Program-made: the position numbers and the translations under genes
Source: Rhizobium albus
GTDB taxonomy: Bacteria; Pseudomonadota; Alphaproteobacteria; Rhizobiales; Rhizobiaceae
Length of the DNA: 64,000 nucleotides
Assembly: GCA_030160035.1 (NCBI GenBank)
Contig: BSNO01000001.1
Span: 1,240,001-1,304,000 of the forward strand
Reading direction: 5' to 3'
Notes under the pieces: generated by a model
The model's database searches: none
What the model saw: only the letters and a program-made list of their open reading frames with translations
What the model was told of the DNA's origin: nothing
Shown: positions 8,221 through 17,138 of the stretch, in pieces
Position numbering within the stretch: the stretch's first letter is position 1
Layout of the letters: each line of letters begins with the position of its first letter

Positions 8221-9093
8221 TTGCAGACCATCCTTCATTTCGCGCCGGTTCCGCTGCGCCGATTCCTCGCGCTCGTCTTCGCGGCGGTCCTCCTGGCTGG
8301 CTGTACCAGCACGACCCTCCAGGTGTCCACGCCGGTCGCCCCGCCGCCACTTTCGGAAAAATATGCCGCCATCGTCGTCGATGCGCATTCCGGCCAGGTG
8401 CTCTATCAATATGGCGCCGATACGCCGCGCCATCCGGCTTCGCTGACGAAGATGATGACGCTTTACCTGTTGTTCGAAGGTTTGCGCGATCGCCGCTTCG
8501 CTGAAACCACACCGATCCCGGTCTCGGCTTACGCGGCCGCGCGTCCGCCGACAAAGATCGGCTTCAGGGCAGGGGAGACGCTTTCGGTCGAGGAAGCCAT
8601 CCTCTCTCTCGTCGTCAAGTCGGCCAACGACGTCGCCACCGCCGTTGCGGAATATCTCGGCGGTTCGGAGGAGGGCTTCGCCGGCGTGATGAACGCCAAG
8701 GCCCGCCAGCTCGGCATGGCCAGCACGATCTTTCGCAATCCCCACGGGTTGCCGGACAGCGCGCAGATCACCACGGCACGCGACATGGCCGTGCTGTCGC
8801 TCGCCATGCGCCGCGACTTCCCGCAATATTACCGTTATTTCGGCAACAAGGACTTCATCTATCGGGGCACGACGATCCGCGGTCACAACGAGCTGGTCGG
8901 TTCCATGCCCGGTGTCGACGGCTTAAAGACCGGTTACATCCGCGCATCCGGCTTCAATCTCGCAACGTCCGCCCAGGCCAATGGCCGCAGCGTGGTTGCC
9001 GTCGTGCTCGGCGGCAACACCGCCAAAGAGCGCAACGACCATATGCGCCAGCTGCTCGAGATCTACATGCCGCTTGCCTCGCGCGGGCGGTGA
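8221..9093 (+). CDS. D-alanyl-D-alanine carboxypeptidase family lipoprotein
   Basis: A 290-residue penicillin-binding-protein-type serine peptidase. All three active-site motifs are visible: SLTK (nucleophile and lysine), SAN, and KTG in LKTGYIRASG. The N-terminus carries a lipobox LLAGC, so this is probably a lipoprotein. The start is a TTG at 8221, since no in-frame ATG precedes the signal sequence. The C-terminal membrane-anchoring domain of PBP5/6 is missing, and the lipid anchor may replace it. It trims the terminal D-Ala of peptidoglycan stem peptides. Confidence 0.9.
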   Translation: MQTILHFAPVPLRRFLALVFAAVLLAGCTSTTLQVSTPVAPPPLSEKYAAIVVDAHSGQVLYQYGADTPRHPASLTKMMTLYLLFEGLRDRRFAETTPIPVSAYAAARPPTKIGFRAGETLSVEEAILSLVVKSANDVATAVAEYLGGSEEGFAGVMNAKARQLGMASTIFRNPHGLPDSAQITTARDMAVLSLAMRRDFPQYYRYFGNKDFIYRGTTIRGHNELVGSMPGVDGLKTGYIRASGFNLATSAQANGRSVVAVVLGGNTAKERNDHMRQLLEIYMPLASRGR

Positions 9094-9186
9094 GGTTTCG
9101 CGAAACCCACGCGCTCGCCAATTCCCCATTGAAGCGGAGCGCGCCATCGTCTATCACCAATTCCGCGCGGATCACGCTTCGCGCCG

Positions 9187-9263
<77 letters not shown>

Positions 9264-9393
9264 ATCGTTCCCAAAACCGTGATGCTGTCGCTACTTCAGT
9301 GGTTCGCGCTGGTTTGCGACATCGGCGCAACGTATTTGGCGTTCGCAAGTTCTCCACGGCAGACCTTCGCCCCTGTCGCTTCTGGAGACGACG

Positions 9394-9828
9394 ATGACCG
9401 ATCGAACGCTTGAGCAGATTTCAAAGACGATGCGCGACATCGATTTCACGATGTTGTTCACGCGCACGGAGAATGGTGCGCTGGCCGGGCGGCCGATGAG
9501 CAACAACCGGGATGTGGAATTCCAAGGTGACAGCTATTTCTTCACCTATGATTCGACACGAACCGTTTCGGATATCGAAAGTGACCCCAAGGTCTCCATG
9601 TCGCTTCAAGGATCCGCAGGGTGGCTTGGCAAGCCGCCGATTTTCATTGCGATCGAGGGGACAGCCGAACTCATCCGCGACAAGAGCGCCTTCGAGGAGC
9701 ATTGGACGAAAGATCTGGAGCGTTGGTTCGAGAACGGCGTCGATACGCCAGGCTTGGTTCTGATCAAGGTGCACGCCGATCGCATTCATTACTGGGACGG
9801 TGAGGACGAAGGCGAGATCGGCGTCTGA
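9394..9828 (+). CDS. Pyridoxamine 5'-phosphate oxidase-fold (general stress protein 26-like) protein
   Basis: A 144-residue split-barrel flavin-binding protein. The order of segments (LARPM-like GRPMSNN, then [19 protein letters not shown], then GTAELIRDK and HYWDG) matches the GSP26/COG3871 branch of the PPOX fold. Such proteins bind FMN or F420 and are stress-associated, but their substrates are mostly unknown. It stands alone between the tRNA and the convergent tetronate operon. Confidence 0.85.
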   Translation: MTDRTLEQISKTMRDIDFTMLFTRTENGALAGRPMSNNRDVEFQGDSYFFTYDSTRTVSDIESDPKVSMSLQGSAGWLGKPPIFIAIEGTAELIRDKSAFEEHWTKDLERWFENGVDTPGLVLIKVHADRIHYWDGEDEGEIGV

Positions 9829-9863
9829 AGCGTTCGGCGAGCGAACCGCGCGCGAGCAGCGCC

Positions 9864-10628
9864 TCAAAACGCCTTCAGCCACCCCAGCCCGTCCTCCGTC
9901 AGCCCGCGCGGCTTGTATTCCGCGCCGAAGGGACTGTCGTAGCCGGCGGCTGCAAGCGCGTTCAACAGCCATGGAAAGGCGATCTCGCCGTGGTCGGGCT
10001 CGGTGCGGTCGGGCGCAGCGGCAAACTGGATGTGGCCGATCTTCGGCAGATGCTGCGTCAGGCGCGTCAAGAGATCGCCGCCCATGATCTGCATGTGGTA
10101 ACAGTCGGCCATGATGCGCAGGTTTGGTAGGCCGACGCGGTCGATGATGTCGGCCGCATGCGCAATATCCGTCAGGAAATAGCCCGGCACGTCGCGCGTG
10201 TTGAGCGGTTCGATCAGGATGCCGATGCCATGGGCGCCGGCCGCCTGGCAGGCGTAGTCGAGGTTCTCTGCAATAGTCCGCTCTGCGTCTTCGCCCTCGG
10301 CTCGACCGGCCATCACGTGCACATTCATCGCGCCAATCGCCTGCGCATAGGCGATCGCCTGATCGATGGCGGCGCGCGCTTCCGCTTCGCGCCCGGGCAG
10401 GGCGGCAAGGCCGAACTCGCCATTGTCGACATCGCCGCGCACCGTATTCAGCCCAAGCACGGGCAGGCCGGTTCCTTGCAGTGCTGAAAGCAGGTCTGCC
10501 GCCGGCGTCGCATAGGGCCAGTGCAGTTCCACGGCCTTGAAGCCGGCGCGGTGCGCTGCCCGCACGGCATCGGGCAGATCGTATTCGGTGAAGAGAAAGC
10601 CGAGATTGGCGGAAAAGGCGAGGGGCAT
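9864..10628 (-). CDS. otnI: 2-oxo-tetronate isomerase (hydroxypyruvate isomerase family)
   Basis: A 254-residue TIM-barrel isomerase from the ATG at 10628 (MPLAFSANL). An upstream in-frame ATG at 10649 would overlap the neighbouring gene by ten bases. Metal and catalytic acid positions appear in LIEPLN, MADCYHMQ and GAEYKP. Hydroxypyruvate isomerase and OtnI are the same family; placement next to a DUF1537 kinase, a class II aldolase and LtnD/DenD dehydrogenases points to OtnI, which interconverts 2-oxo- and 3-oxo-tetronate. It is the last gene of the minus-strand operon. Confidence 0.85.
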   Translation of the reverse strand: MPLAFSANLGFLFTEYDLPDAVRAAHRAGFKAVELHWPYATPAADLLSALQGTGLPVLGLNTVRGDVDNGEFGLAALPGREAEARAAIDQAIAYAQAIGAMNVHVMAGRAEGEDAERTIAENLDYACQAAGAHGIGILIEPLNTRDVPGYFLTDIAHAADIIDRVGLPNLRIMADCYHMQIMGGDLLTRLTQHLPKIGHIQFAAAPDRTEPDHGEIAFPWLLNALAAAGYDSPFGAEYKPRGLTEDGLGWLKAF

Positions 10629-10639
10629 GGCGTCGATGC

Positions 10640-11293
10640 TCAATCCCACTCGACATCGAACGTATCGACGATATCTCGGATCTCGCTGTCATTCAGCAGC
10701 CGCGGGTTCATGCCGCGCGTTAGAAGCGCCAGGCGCGCCGTCTCTTCCAGCTCTTCCATGGCGTAGACGGCGGCTTCGAGGTCCTTTGCGGCAACGACCG
10801 GGCCATGATTGGCAAGAAGCACCGCGCTGCGCCTGCCCGCAAGGCCGCGGATCGCCTCGCCCATGGCGGCATCGCCAGGGCGGAAATAGGGGAGCAGCTT
10901 CACCTTACCGAGCCGCATGATCGAATAGGGCGTCAGCGGCGGCAGCACGTTGTCCGGGTCCGTCTCCGGCAGCATGGAAAGCGCGACCGAGTGGCTTGAA
11001 TGGAGATGCACGACCGCGCCGGTTTTCGCGCCGCGCGTTTCATAAAAGGCGCTGTGCAGCGCCATTTCCTTCGTGGGTTGATCGCCGGAAACGAGCGTTC
11101 CGGATGCGTCGAAATGAGAAAGCCGCGCCGGATCAAGCCGCCCCATGGAGCTGCCGGTCGGTGTCACCAGCAAGCCACCGTCGGCGAGTCGCATCGAGAT
11201 GTTGCCCGAGGCGCCGCCGGTCAGACCGCGTTCGAAAAGCGATCGCGCCAGCGTGCAGACGAGTTCGCGCGCTTTCACCTCCTCGCTGCTCAT
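10640..11293 (-). CDS. otnC: 3-oxo-tetronate 4-phosphate decarboxylase (class II aldolase family)
   Basis: A 217-residue class II aldolase/adducin-fold protein. TGGASGNIS binds the substrate phosphate, HLHSSHSVALS supplies two zinc histidines and ANHGPVV the third. Family knowledge: OtnC decarboxylates 3-oxo-tetronate 4-phosphate to dihydroxyacetone phosphate and CO2. The stop-start overlap with the otnK gene (11290) supports coupled translation. An L-fuculose-phosphate aldolase activity is the alternative for the fold, but the neighbours argue against it. Confidence 0.88.
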   Translation of the reverse strand: MSSEEVKARELVCTLARSLFERGLTGGASGNISMRLADGGLLVTPTGSSMGRLDPARLSHFDASGTLVSGDQPTKEMALHSAFYETRGAKTGAVVHLHSSHSVALSMLPETDPDNVLPPLTPYSIMRLGKVKLLPYFRPGDAAMGEAIRGLAGRRSAVLLANHGPVVAAKDLEAAVYAMEELEETARLALLTRGMNPRLLNDSEIRDIVDTFDVEWD

Positions 11294-12546
11294 GTTTGTG
11301 CCCCCAACGCCGCGACGGCCCTGTCGAAAAAGTCGTCCGAGCCGAAATTGCCGGATTTCAGCGCCACCGCAAGCGGCTTTCCCGTAACGCGCATCGCCGG
11401 AACGCCGGGATCGATCTCGGGGCCGATCTGCAGCGCATCGATGCCGAGCCCGCGCACCACCGCGCCCGAGGTCTCGCCGCCGGCCGAAACGATGCGGGTG
11501 AAACCCCTTGCCGCGAGTGCACCGGCGAGATCTGAAAAGAGGGTCTCGATTGCCTGGGCCAGCGGTTCTGTGCCGTGGCGCGCCTGTGCTGCCTTCACGG
11601 TCGCAGGATCGGCGGACGAATAGACCAGCGGCACGGCAGCGCGATGCTTTTCGACGAAGTGCACCAATGTGTCGACATCCACGCTGCTATTCATGACGGC
11701 ATCGGCGCTCACCTCGAAGGACGGGTGCGCCTGCCGGTATCGCTCGACCTGGCATCGCGTGGCGTTGGAACAGGAGCCAGAGAGAATGACGGCCGGACCG
11801 TCCACGCCGCCCCACGCATCGCGCGCATCCGCCAGAAGACCGCGTTTGCGGAAGTTGCCGGGCAGTCCGGTCGCGATACCGGAGCCTCCGGTCAGAAGCG
11901 GGATATCGTGCGCCGCCGCACCGATCGCTGTGAGGTCGTCGTCGGTCAGCGCGTCGACGACGATCAGGCGATGGCCGGCCTCGTCTTCACGGATAAGGCC
12001 CCCGGCGATCGTTTCCGCGCCTCCCGCGACGTGCCTGTAGGCCACATGGCCGACGCTTCCCTTCGCCTGCAGGCCGAGCCAGCGACGGATATCGGGATCC
12101 GTCATCGGCGTCAGCGGATGGTTTTCCATGCCGGATTCGCTCAGCAGCCGGTCCTGCACGAAGAGGTGTCCCTGATAGAGCGTGCGGCCGGCACCCGGGA
12201 AGGCCGGGCAGACGATGACCTTGCGGGCGCCCAGCCGATCGGCCAGCGCCTCGGCGACCGTACCGATATTGCCCTCAGGTGTCGAATCGAATGTCGAGCA
12301 GTATTTGAACAGAAACTGGATGCAGCCCTGCCGCTGAAGCCATTCCAGTGCTTGCAGGGATTGTTCGATGGCCTCCTCGACCGGGATGCTGCGCGTCTTA
12401 AGCGCGACGACGCCGGCTTCGACGTCCGCTCCGGCATCGGTCTGCGGCAGTCCGCAATATTGCGTCGTGCGCATGCCGTTCTTGACGAGCGTGTTGGCGA
12501 GGTCGGAAGAGCCGGTGAAATCATCGCCGATGCAGCCGAGCAGCAT
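11290..12546 (-). CDS. otnK: 3-oxo-tetronate 4-kinase (DUF1537 / four-carbon acid sugar kinase)
   Basis: A 418-residue two-domain kinase. The N-terminal substrate-binding domain opens with the family motif GDDFTGSSD, and the C-terminal nucleotide-binding domain carries SAGGETSGAVV. FKYCSTFDSTPEGNIG is also typical. It phosphorylates 3-oxo-tetronate at O4 with ATP, between OtnI and OtnC. It overlaps otnC by four bases and follows ltnD by two. A second DUF1537 kinase at 23761 is diverged from this one, consistent with a different acid sugar. Confidence 0.92.
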   Translation of the reverse strand: MLLGCIGDDFTGSSDLANTLVKNGMRTTQYCGLPQTDAGADVEAGVVALKTRSIPVEEAIEQSLQALEWLQRQGCIQFLFKYCSTFDSTPEGNIGTVAEALADRLGARKVIVCPAFPGAGRTLYQGHLFVQDRLLSESGMENHPLTPMTDPDIRRWLGLQAKGSVGHVAYRHVAGGAETIAGGLIREDEAGHRLIVVDALTDDDLTAIGAAAHDIPLLTGGSGIATGLPGNFRKRGLLADARDAWGGVDGPAVILSGSCSNATRCQVERYRQAHPSFEVSADAVMNSSVDVDTLVHFVEKHRAAVPLVYSSADPATVKAAQARHGTEPLAQAIETLFSDLAGALAARGFTRIVSAGGETSGAVVRGLGIDALQIGPEIDPGVPAMRVTGKPLAVALKSGNFGSDDFFDRAVAALGAQT

Positions 12547-12548
12547 GG

Positions 12549-13451
12549 TCAGTCCTTCGTCGTCTTATCGGGCAGGGCGATCCCACCTTCTTGTGCATAG
12601 AGCTTGGCAACGGCCACATCGCCGATCCGGCCAAGACCCTGTTCCTTGGCTTGTGCAAACCGGCCGAAGGCGGCATCTGCGAGCGTCACCGACAGCCCTG
12701 CCGCCTCCGCCATGTCGCGCACGATGCCGAGATCCTTGACGAAGATGTCGACGGCGGAATGCGGCCGATAATCGCCGTCGGCGATGTATGGCGCGCGGTT
12801 CTGGAACATCCAGGACGAGCCCGCCGAACGGGAGATCACCTCGATCATGCGGTGCGGGTCGATCCCCTGGCCGATGCCGAATGCCATGGCTTCAGCTGTC
12901 GAGACCACGTGGATGCCGGCGAGCAGCTGGTTGACGATCTTCATCGCCGAGCCGGGGCCAGCCTTGTCGCCAAGCTCAAAAACGGTCTCCGCCATGGCGT
13001 CGAGCGCTGGGCGGGCGCAGTCGAATGCATCCGCGCTGCCGGCGGCCATTATGGAAAGCTTGCCTTCCGCAGCGCGTGCCGACCCACCGGAGATCGGCGC
13101 ATCGAGATAATAGATGCCGCGCTCTGCCAGCCGCGCCTCGAAGTCGATCGCGTGCTCCGGTGCGAAAGTCGCGCAGGACATGACGACGGCGCCTTCCTTC
13201 AGGCGCTTCGCAATGCCGTCATCGCCGAACAGGATCGCCTCGGTCTGCGCCGCATTGACGACGACCAGAACGGCGATATCGGCTTCACTTGCCGCATCGC
13301 CGAGAGCCGCCGGTTTGCCACCTTCGGCGGCGAAGCGCTCTACTGCATCTGGATCGATATCGTGGCCGCAAACCTCATGGCCGGCGCGCAGGAGCGATTG
13401 CCCCATGCCGAAGCCCATGGCGCCGAGGCCCACCAGAAGAACGGCGCTCAT
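12549..13451 (-). CDS. ltnD: L-threonate 2-dehydrogenase (beta-hydroxyacid dehydrogenase family)
   Basis: A 300-residue 3-hydroxyisobutyrate-type dehydrogenase: Rossmann motif GLGAMGFGMG, substrate motif DAPISGGSARA, and catalytic lysine in AMKIVNQLL. The start at 13451 is four bases inside the denD gene (ATGA-type overlap). LtnD oxidises L-threonate to 2-oxo-tetronate with NAD. Tartronate semialdehyde reductase is the close alternative within this fold, but the operon partners are exactly the tetronate set. Confidence 0.86.
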   Translation of the reverse strand: MSAVLLVGLGAMGFGMGQSLLRAGHEVCGHDIDPDAVERFAAEGGKPAALGDAASEADIAVLVVVNAAQTEAILFGDDGIAKRLKEGAVVMSCATFAPEHAIDFEARLAERGIYYLDAPISGGSARAAEGKLSIMAAGSADAFDCARPALDAMAETVFELGDKAGPGSAMKIVNQLLAGIHVVSTAEAMAFGIGQGIDPHRMIEVISRSAGSSWMFQNRAPYIADGDYRPHSAVDIFVKDLGIVRDMAEAAGLSVTLADAAFGRFAQAKEQGLGRIGDVAVAKLYAQEGGIALPDKTTKD

Positions 13452-14434
13452 GCGGACAGCTCGATCTTTTCGTCGGTGATGTGCGCATCGAGGATCGCAT
13501 CGAACGAAATGTCTGGCGTAAATCCGAGCTCGATCGCCCGCGTGGCGTCGAAGGCTTTCGGCCACGTGGAAATGATCGCATCGATCGCCGCATCCGGCTC
13601 ATGGCGAATGCGCGCGACGGCGGCATCACCTGCCACGCGGCGCAGCGCCTCGATCTCCTCCGCGACCGTTGCCGTTACGCCAGGCATGGTGAGGTTGCGC
13701 CTCGTGCCGATCCTGTCGGCCGCGATGTCGCCGGCATGGACGAGGAAGCCGATCGCGGCGCGGGGGCTCGCAAACCAGTGCCGCACATCCGGCGAAACAG
13801 GCAGCACGGCGTCTTCGCCCACCAGCGGCTCGCGCAGGATGTTGGAGAAGAAGCCCGAAGCGGCGGCATTGGGCTTGCCGGGCCGGATGCAGATGGTCGG
13901 CAGGCGGATACCGATGCCATCCATGAAACCGCGCCGCGTGTAGTCTGCCAAAAGCAATTCGCCGATCGCCTTTTGCGTGCCGTAGCTCGACATCGGCGTC
14001 AACACCTGGTCGTCGCCGATTACGTCGGGCAGGGGCGCGCCGAAGACGGCGAGCGAGGAGGAGAAGACGACGCGCGGGCAGTAGCCGGACCTGAGGTGCT
14101 CTTGCCGGATCGCCTCGAACAGGTGCCGCGTGCCGTCGAGATTGATCCGGTAGCCCTTGTCGAAATCGCGCTCCGCCTCACCCGAAACGATTGCCGCCAG
14201 ATGGTAGATGATCGCCGGGCGGCTCGCGATGAGCGCGTCCGCCGCACCGAGTGCCGTCAGGTCGCCTGTTCTAGCGGTGACCTCTATCGCAGCCTCGATG
14301 GCCGGCGCCTCGACAACATCGAAAAGCGTGATGGCATCGAGTGGCGTGCCGCCAATCGTGCCCTTGGCCGCGAGCGCTTTTGCCAGCCTGAGGCCCAGCA
14401 TGCCGGCTCCGCCGATGATGAGGCATTCGCCCAT
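13448..14434 (-). CDS. denD: D-erythronate dehydrogenase (extended SDR / NAD-epimerase fold)
   Basis: A 328-residue extended SDR starting MGECLIIGGAGMLG, with glycine motif GGAGMLG and catalytic YGTQK. The family (annotated as NAD-dependent epimerase) includes DenD, which oxidises D-erythronate to 2-oxo-tetronate. Having both denD and ltnD upstream of one otnK-otnC-otnI set implies use of both C4 acids. A hairpin with a T-rich tail lies directly upstream (14460-14487). Confidence 0.84.
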   Translation of the reverse strand: MGECLIIGGAGMLGLRLAKALAAKGTIGGTPLDAITLFDVVEAPAIEAAIEVTARTGDLTALGAADALIASRPAIIYHLAAIVSGEAERDFDKGYRINLDGTRHLFEAIRQEHLRSGYCPRVVFSSSLAVFGAPLPDVIGDDQVLTPMSSYGTQKAIGELLLADYTRRGFMDGIGIRLPTICIRPGKPNAAASGFFSNILREPLVGEDAVLPVSPDVRHWFASPRAAIGFLVHAGDIAADRIGTRRNLTMPGVTATVAEEIEALRRVAGDAAVARIRHEPDAAIDAIISTWPKAFDATRAIELGFTPDISFDAILDAHITDEKIELSA

Positions 14435-14459
14435 GTCGATCGCACTCCAGAAAAGCAAA

Positions 14460-14487
14460 GGAAGGCTGCCCGACAGAACAGCCTTCC
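14460..14487 (-). terminator. Intra-operon hairpin with T-rich tail, terminator/attenuator-like
   Basis: A 9-bp perfect inverted repeat (GGAAGGCTG at 14460-14468 with its complement at 14479-14487) with a 10-base loop. On the minus strand it is followed by TTTGCTTTTC. It sits between the upstream SDR (ends 14501) and denD (starts 14434), so it may lower read-through from the transporter/SDR part of the operon into the tetronate enzymes. Confidence 0.55.
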
Positions 14488-14500
14488 CGTTCAAACATTA

Positions 14501-15250
14501 TCAGATGCAGCGGCCGCCATCGACTTCGAGGCAGACGCCGGTGATGAATTCGGCTTCGTCGGAGGCGAGGAACCCGCATGCCTTCGCGATATCGAGCGGG
14601 CGCGAGAGGCGGCCGAGCGGAATGCCGGCAATGATCTTGGCGCGGGTCTCGGGCGTATCGTCGCCCGGCAGGAACTGGTCGGTGAGCCCCGTCTCACCCA
14701 TCACCGGATTAACGCCGCAAACGCGGATCTTCCGGTCGGCCAGTTCGACGGCCATCGACTTGGTGATCGCGATCGCAGCACCCTTCGAGCCGTTGTACCA
14801 GACGAGGCCCGGGCGTGGGCGCACACCGGCGGTGGATGCGATGTTGATGATGACGCCGCCGCCGTTTTTTTCGAGCACGGGCACGCCGTGGATGGCGGCA
14901 TGGTAGAGCGACTTGACGTTGACCGCATAGACCTTGTCGAAGGTCGCTTCGTCGACGTTCAGCATGGACTGGTTCTTGTGCGTCGTGCCGGCATTGTTGA
15001 CGATGATGTCGAGCTTGCCGAAGCGCTCCACGGCCGCGTCGATCATCGCCCTGGTGTCGTCGCTCTTCGTCACGTCGGCGGTGAAGGCGGAGGCGTTCTC
15101 GCCGATGGCGGCAGCGACTGTCTCGGCAGCATCGGCGCGAATGTCGACCACGAGCACCTTTGCGCCCTCCTGGGCAAAGTAATGCGCGATGCCTTCGCCA
15201 TAACCGCCGCCGGCTCCGGTGATAAGTGCGACTTTGTCTTTCAGTTTCAT
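14501..15250 (-). CDS. SDR family oxidoreductase, sugar-acid operon member
   Basis: A 249-residue classical SDR: TGAGGGYG cofactor motif, NNAG, and an active-site YNGSK (YxxxK). The insertion FLPGDDTPETRAK and the end CLEVDGGRCI are typical of a subgroup of SDRs common in proteobacterial sugar catabolic operons. Located between dctM of the TRAP transporter and denD, it probably oxidises a polyol, aldose or lactone precursor feeding the tetronate pathway. The exact substrate cannot be read from sequence. Confidence 0.87.
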   Translation of the reverse strand: MKLKDKVALITGAGGGYGEGIAHYFAQEGAKVLVVDIRADAAETVAAAIGENASAFTADVTKSDDTRAMIDAAVERFGKLDIIVNNAGTTHKNQSMLNVDEATFDKVYAVNVKSLYHAAIHGVPVLEKNGGGVIINIASTAGVRPRPGLVWYNGSKGAAIAITKSMAVELADRKIRVCGVNPVMGETGLTDQFLPGDDTPETRAKIIAGIPLGRLSRPLDIAKACGFLASDEAEFITGVCLEVDGGRCI

Positions 15251-15281
15251 GATGGTCTCCTCGAGAATGTCGTCGCGATGG

Positions 15282-16559
15282 TCAGCGATAGAAAAGTTCT
15301 ACAAGTCCCAGTGAGATGAACGGGACGTAGGTGACGAGCAGCACGCAACCCATGACGACCAGAACCATCGGTACGAGCGGCGGGATGATGGTCTGCAGGG
15401 ATATGCGGGCGACCGCGCAGGCGGCGAAGAGGTTCACGCCCACCGGCGGCGTGATCATGCCGAGCGCCAGGTTAACGACGATGATCAGCCCGAAATGGAC
15501 CGGATCGACACCGTAGGCGATTGCGATCGGGGCGAGCAGCGGTGCGAGCACGAGGATCGCCGCCGACGTTTCGATGAACATGCCGACCATGAACAGGAAC
15601 ACGTTGACCGCGAGCAGGAAGCTCCACTTGTTGGTGAACATCTCCTGCACCCATTCCGCCACGATCGAAGGCAGGCCGCTTCTCGTGATGAGGAACGAGA
15701 ATAGACCGGCGCCGGCGATGATGATCATGATGACGGTGGACGAGATCGCCGACGAGCGCAGCGCTTCGTGGATCTTGCGGAAGGTCAGCACGCGATAGAC
15801 GAACATGCCGACGACCAGGGCGTAGACCACGGCCACGGCCGAGGCTTCGGTCGGCGTGAACACGCCACCATAGATGCCGCCAAGCACGATGAAGGGCATG
15901 AGGATCGCCCAGAAGGAGCGGCGCAATGCCCGGAAGAAGGGTTGGCTGTCGAGCCCGTCCTCCTTGCCGTAGCCTTTGATGCGGCAGAGGACGAGCAGAT
16001 AGATGAAGAGCGCTGCGGCAACAAGAAGCCCAGGTCCGATGCCGGCGAGGAAGAGCTGGCCGATCGATGTCTCGGTTGCGACACCATAGAGGATGAGCGG
16101 GATCGACGGCGGAATGAGCACGCCAAGCTCCGCCGATGAAGCCTGGACGGCAGCTGCCGTGCCGACGGGATAGCCGTGCCTCACCATGGCCGGGATCAGG
16201 ATGACGCCGATTGCGAAGGTCGTCGCGACGGACGAGCCCGACACCGAGGCGAAGATCATGCAGGTGATGACGCAGGTGCAGGCAAGGCCGCCCTGGATGC
16301 CGCCCACCATCGACTTTGCGAGATCGACGAGGCGTTCGGAAATGCCGCCTGCGGCCATGAGATTGCCGGAGAGGATGAAGAGCGGAACTGCAAGCAGCGG
16401 AAAGGAATCGAGGCTGGTGAAGACGCGTTGCGCCACCAGGAGCAGCGGCACCGTGGAAAAGAAGTGGATGCCGAACGCGCTCGCGAGCACCAGCGAAACG
16501 CCGATCGGGACCGCCAGCGCAAAGAGCGTGATCAGCGAAAAGGCGAGGGCGGCGTTCAT
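15282..16559 (-). CDS. TRAP transporter large permease (DctM)
   Basis: A 425-residue very hydrophobic protein with about 11-12 membrane segments. It carries DctM signatures such as GNLMAAGGISERLVDL and the re-entrant-loop motif SGSSVATTFAIG, plus GMITPPVGVN near the C-terminus. It overlaps dctQ by four bases. With DctQ and DctP it forms a sodium-driven importer, here most likely for a C4 or branched sugar acid given the downstream catabolic genes. Confidence 0.94.
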   Translation of the reverse strand: MNAALAFSLITLFALAVPIGVSLVLASAFGIHFFSTVPLLLVAQRVFTSLDSFPLLAVPLFILSGNLMAAGGISERLVDLAKSMVGGIQGGLACTCVITCMIFASVSGSSVATTFAIGVILIPAMVRHGYPVGTAAAVQASSAELGVLIPPSIPLILYGVATETSIGQLFLAGIGPGLLVAAALFIYLLVLCRIKGYGKEDGLDSQPFFRALRRSFWAILMPFIVLGGIYGGVFTPTEASAVAVVYALVVGMFVYRVLTFRKIHEALRSSAISSTVIMIIIAGAGLFSFLITRSGLPSIVAEWVQEMFTNKWSFLLAVNVFLFMVGMFIETSAAILVLAPLLAPIAIAYGVDPVHFGLIIVVNLALGMITPPVGVNLFAACAVARISLQTIIPPLVPMVLVVMGCVLLVTYVPFISLGLVELFYR

Positions 16560-17074
16560 ATCGCGCCCTCCACGTCCTTGAGCTCGCCCTTGGTTGTGGT
16601 GTCGGCTTCATTCCAGACTTCGATGAACCGGGCGATGACGCCGAGCGTTGCCAGTGCCGAGCCCACGGGCAGCGCTGCATAGACCCAGGCGATCGTCACC
16701 TGCAGGCCAGCCAGGTTCTGGCTGCGCACCCGCATCGTCATGCCCCAGCCGTACCAGATGAGGATGGCCAGGAAGATCAGCGAGGCGATGAGGATTACGA
16801 CATAGAGCACGCGCCGGAATGCATTCGGGCTGACATCGACAAGGAAATCGACCGCAATCATCGTGCCCTGACGGAACGCGGCGGCGAAGCCCAGAAAAAC
16901 CATCCAGATCATCGCCGAACGGGCGGCGACTTCCGACCAAGCGGAGGGGTGGCCGAACACGAAGCGGGTGACGACCTGATAGAAGGCCAGTGCCACGACG
17001 ATCGCGAGCGCGAGGATCGCAAGCTCCAGCGCGACGCGCGTCAGCCGCCGCTCGATTGCGAGAAACCACTGCAT
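16556..17074 (-). CDS. TRAP transporter small permease (DctQ)
   Basis: A 172-residue protein with four hydrophobic segments, the DctQ layout. RFVFGHPSAWSEVAAR and FLGFAAAFRQG are typical. The ATG at 17074 is chosen because GGAG lies eight to ten bases upstream; the frame is open further to 17119. It sits between dctP and dctM in the usual P-Q-M transcription order. Confidence 0.9.
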   Translation of the reverse strand: MQWFLAIERRLTRVALELAILALAIVVALAFYQVVTRFVFGHPSAWSEVAARSAMIWMVFLGFAAAFRQGTMIAVDFLVDVSPNAFRRVLYVVILIASLIFLAILIWYGWGMTMRVRSQNLAGLQVTIAWVYAALPVGSALATLGVIARFIEVWNEADTTTKGELKDVEGAI

Positions 17075-17091
17075 GGGACAAGCTCCATGAG

Positions 17092-17115
17092 GAACGGCCG
17101 CGTGAGCGGCCGTTC
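17092..17115 (-). other. Intercistronic hairpin between dctP and dctQ
   Basis: A perfect 10-bp stem (17092-17101 with 17106-17115) and a GTGA/TCAC tetraloop. It has no T-tract on either strand, so it is less a terminator than an mRNA-stabilising or partial-attenuation element. Such structures after a binding-protein gene raise its expression over the permease genes. Confidence 0.6.
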
Positions 17116-17138
17116 TCACATCGTTTCGATGCCTATGA

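Noticed and set aside
13289-15319. Long plus-strand open frame across denD and the SDR
   Set aside because: It crosses three well-supported minus-strand genes with clear motifs; composition is that of an antisense shadow.
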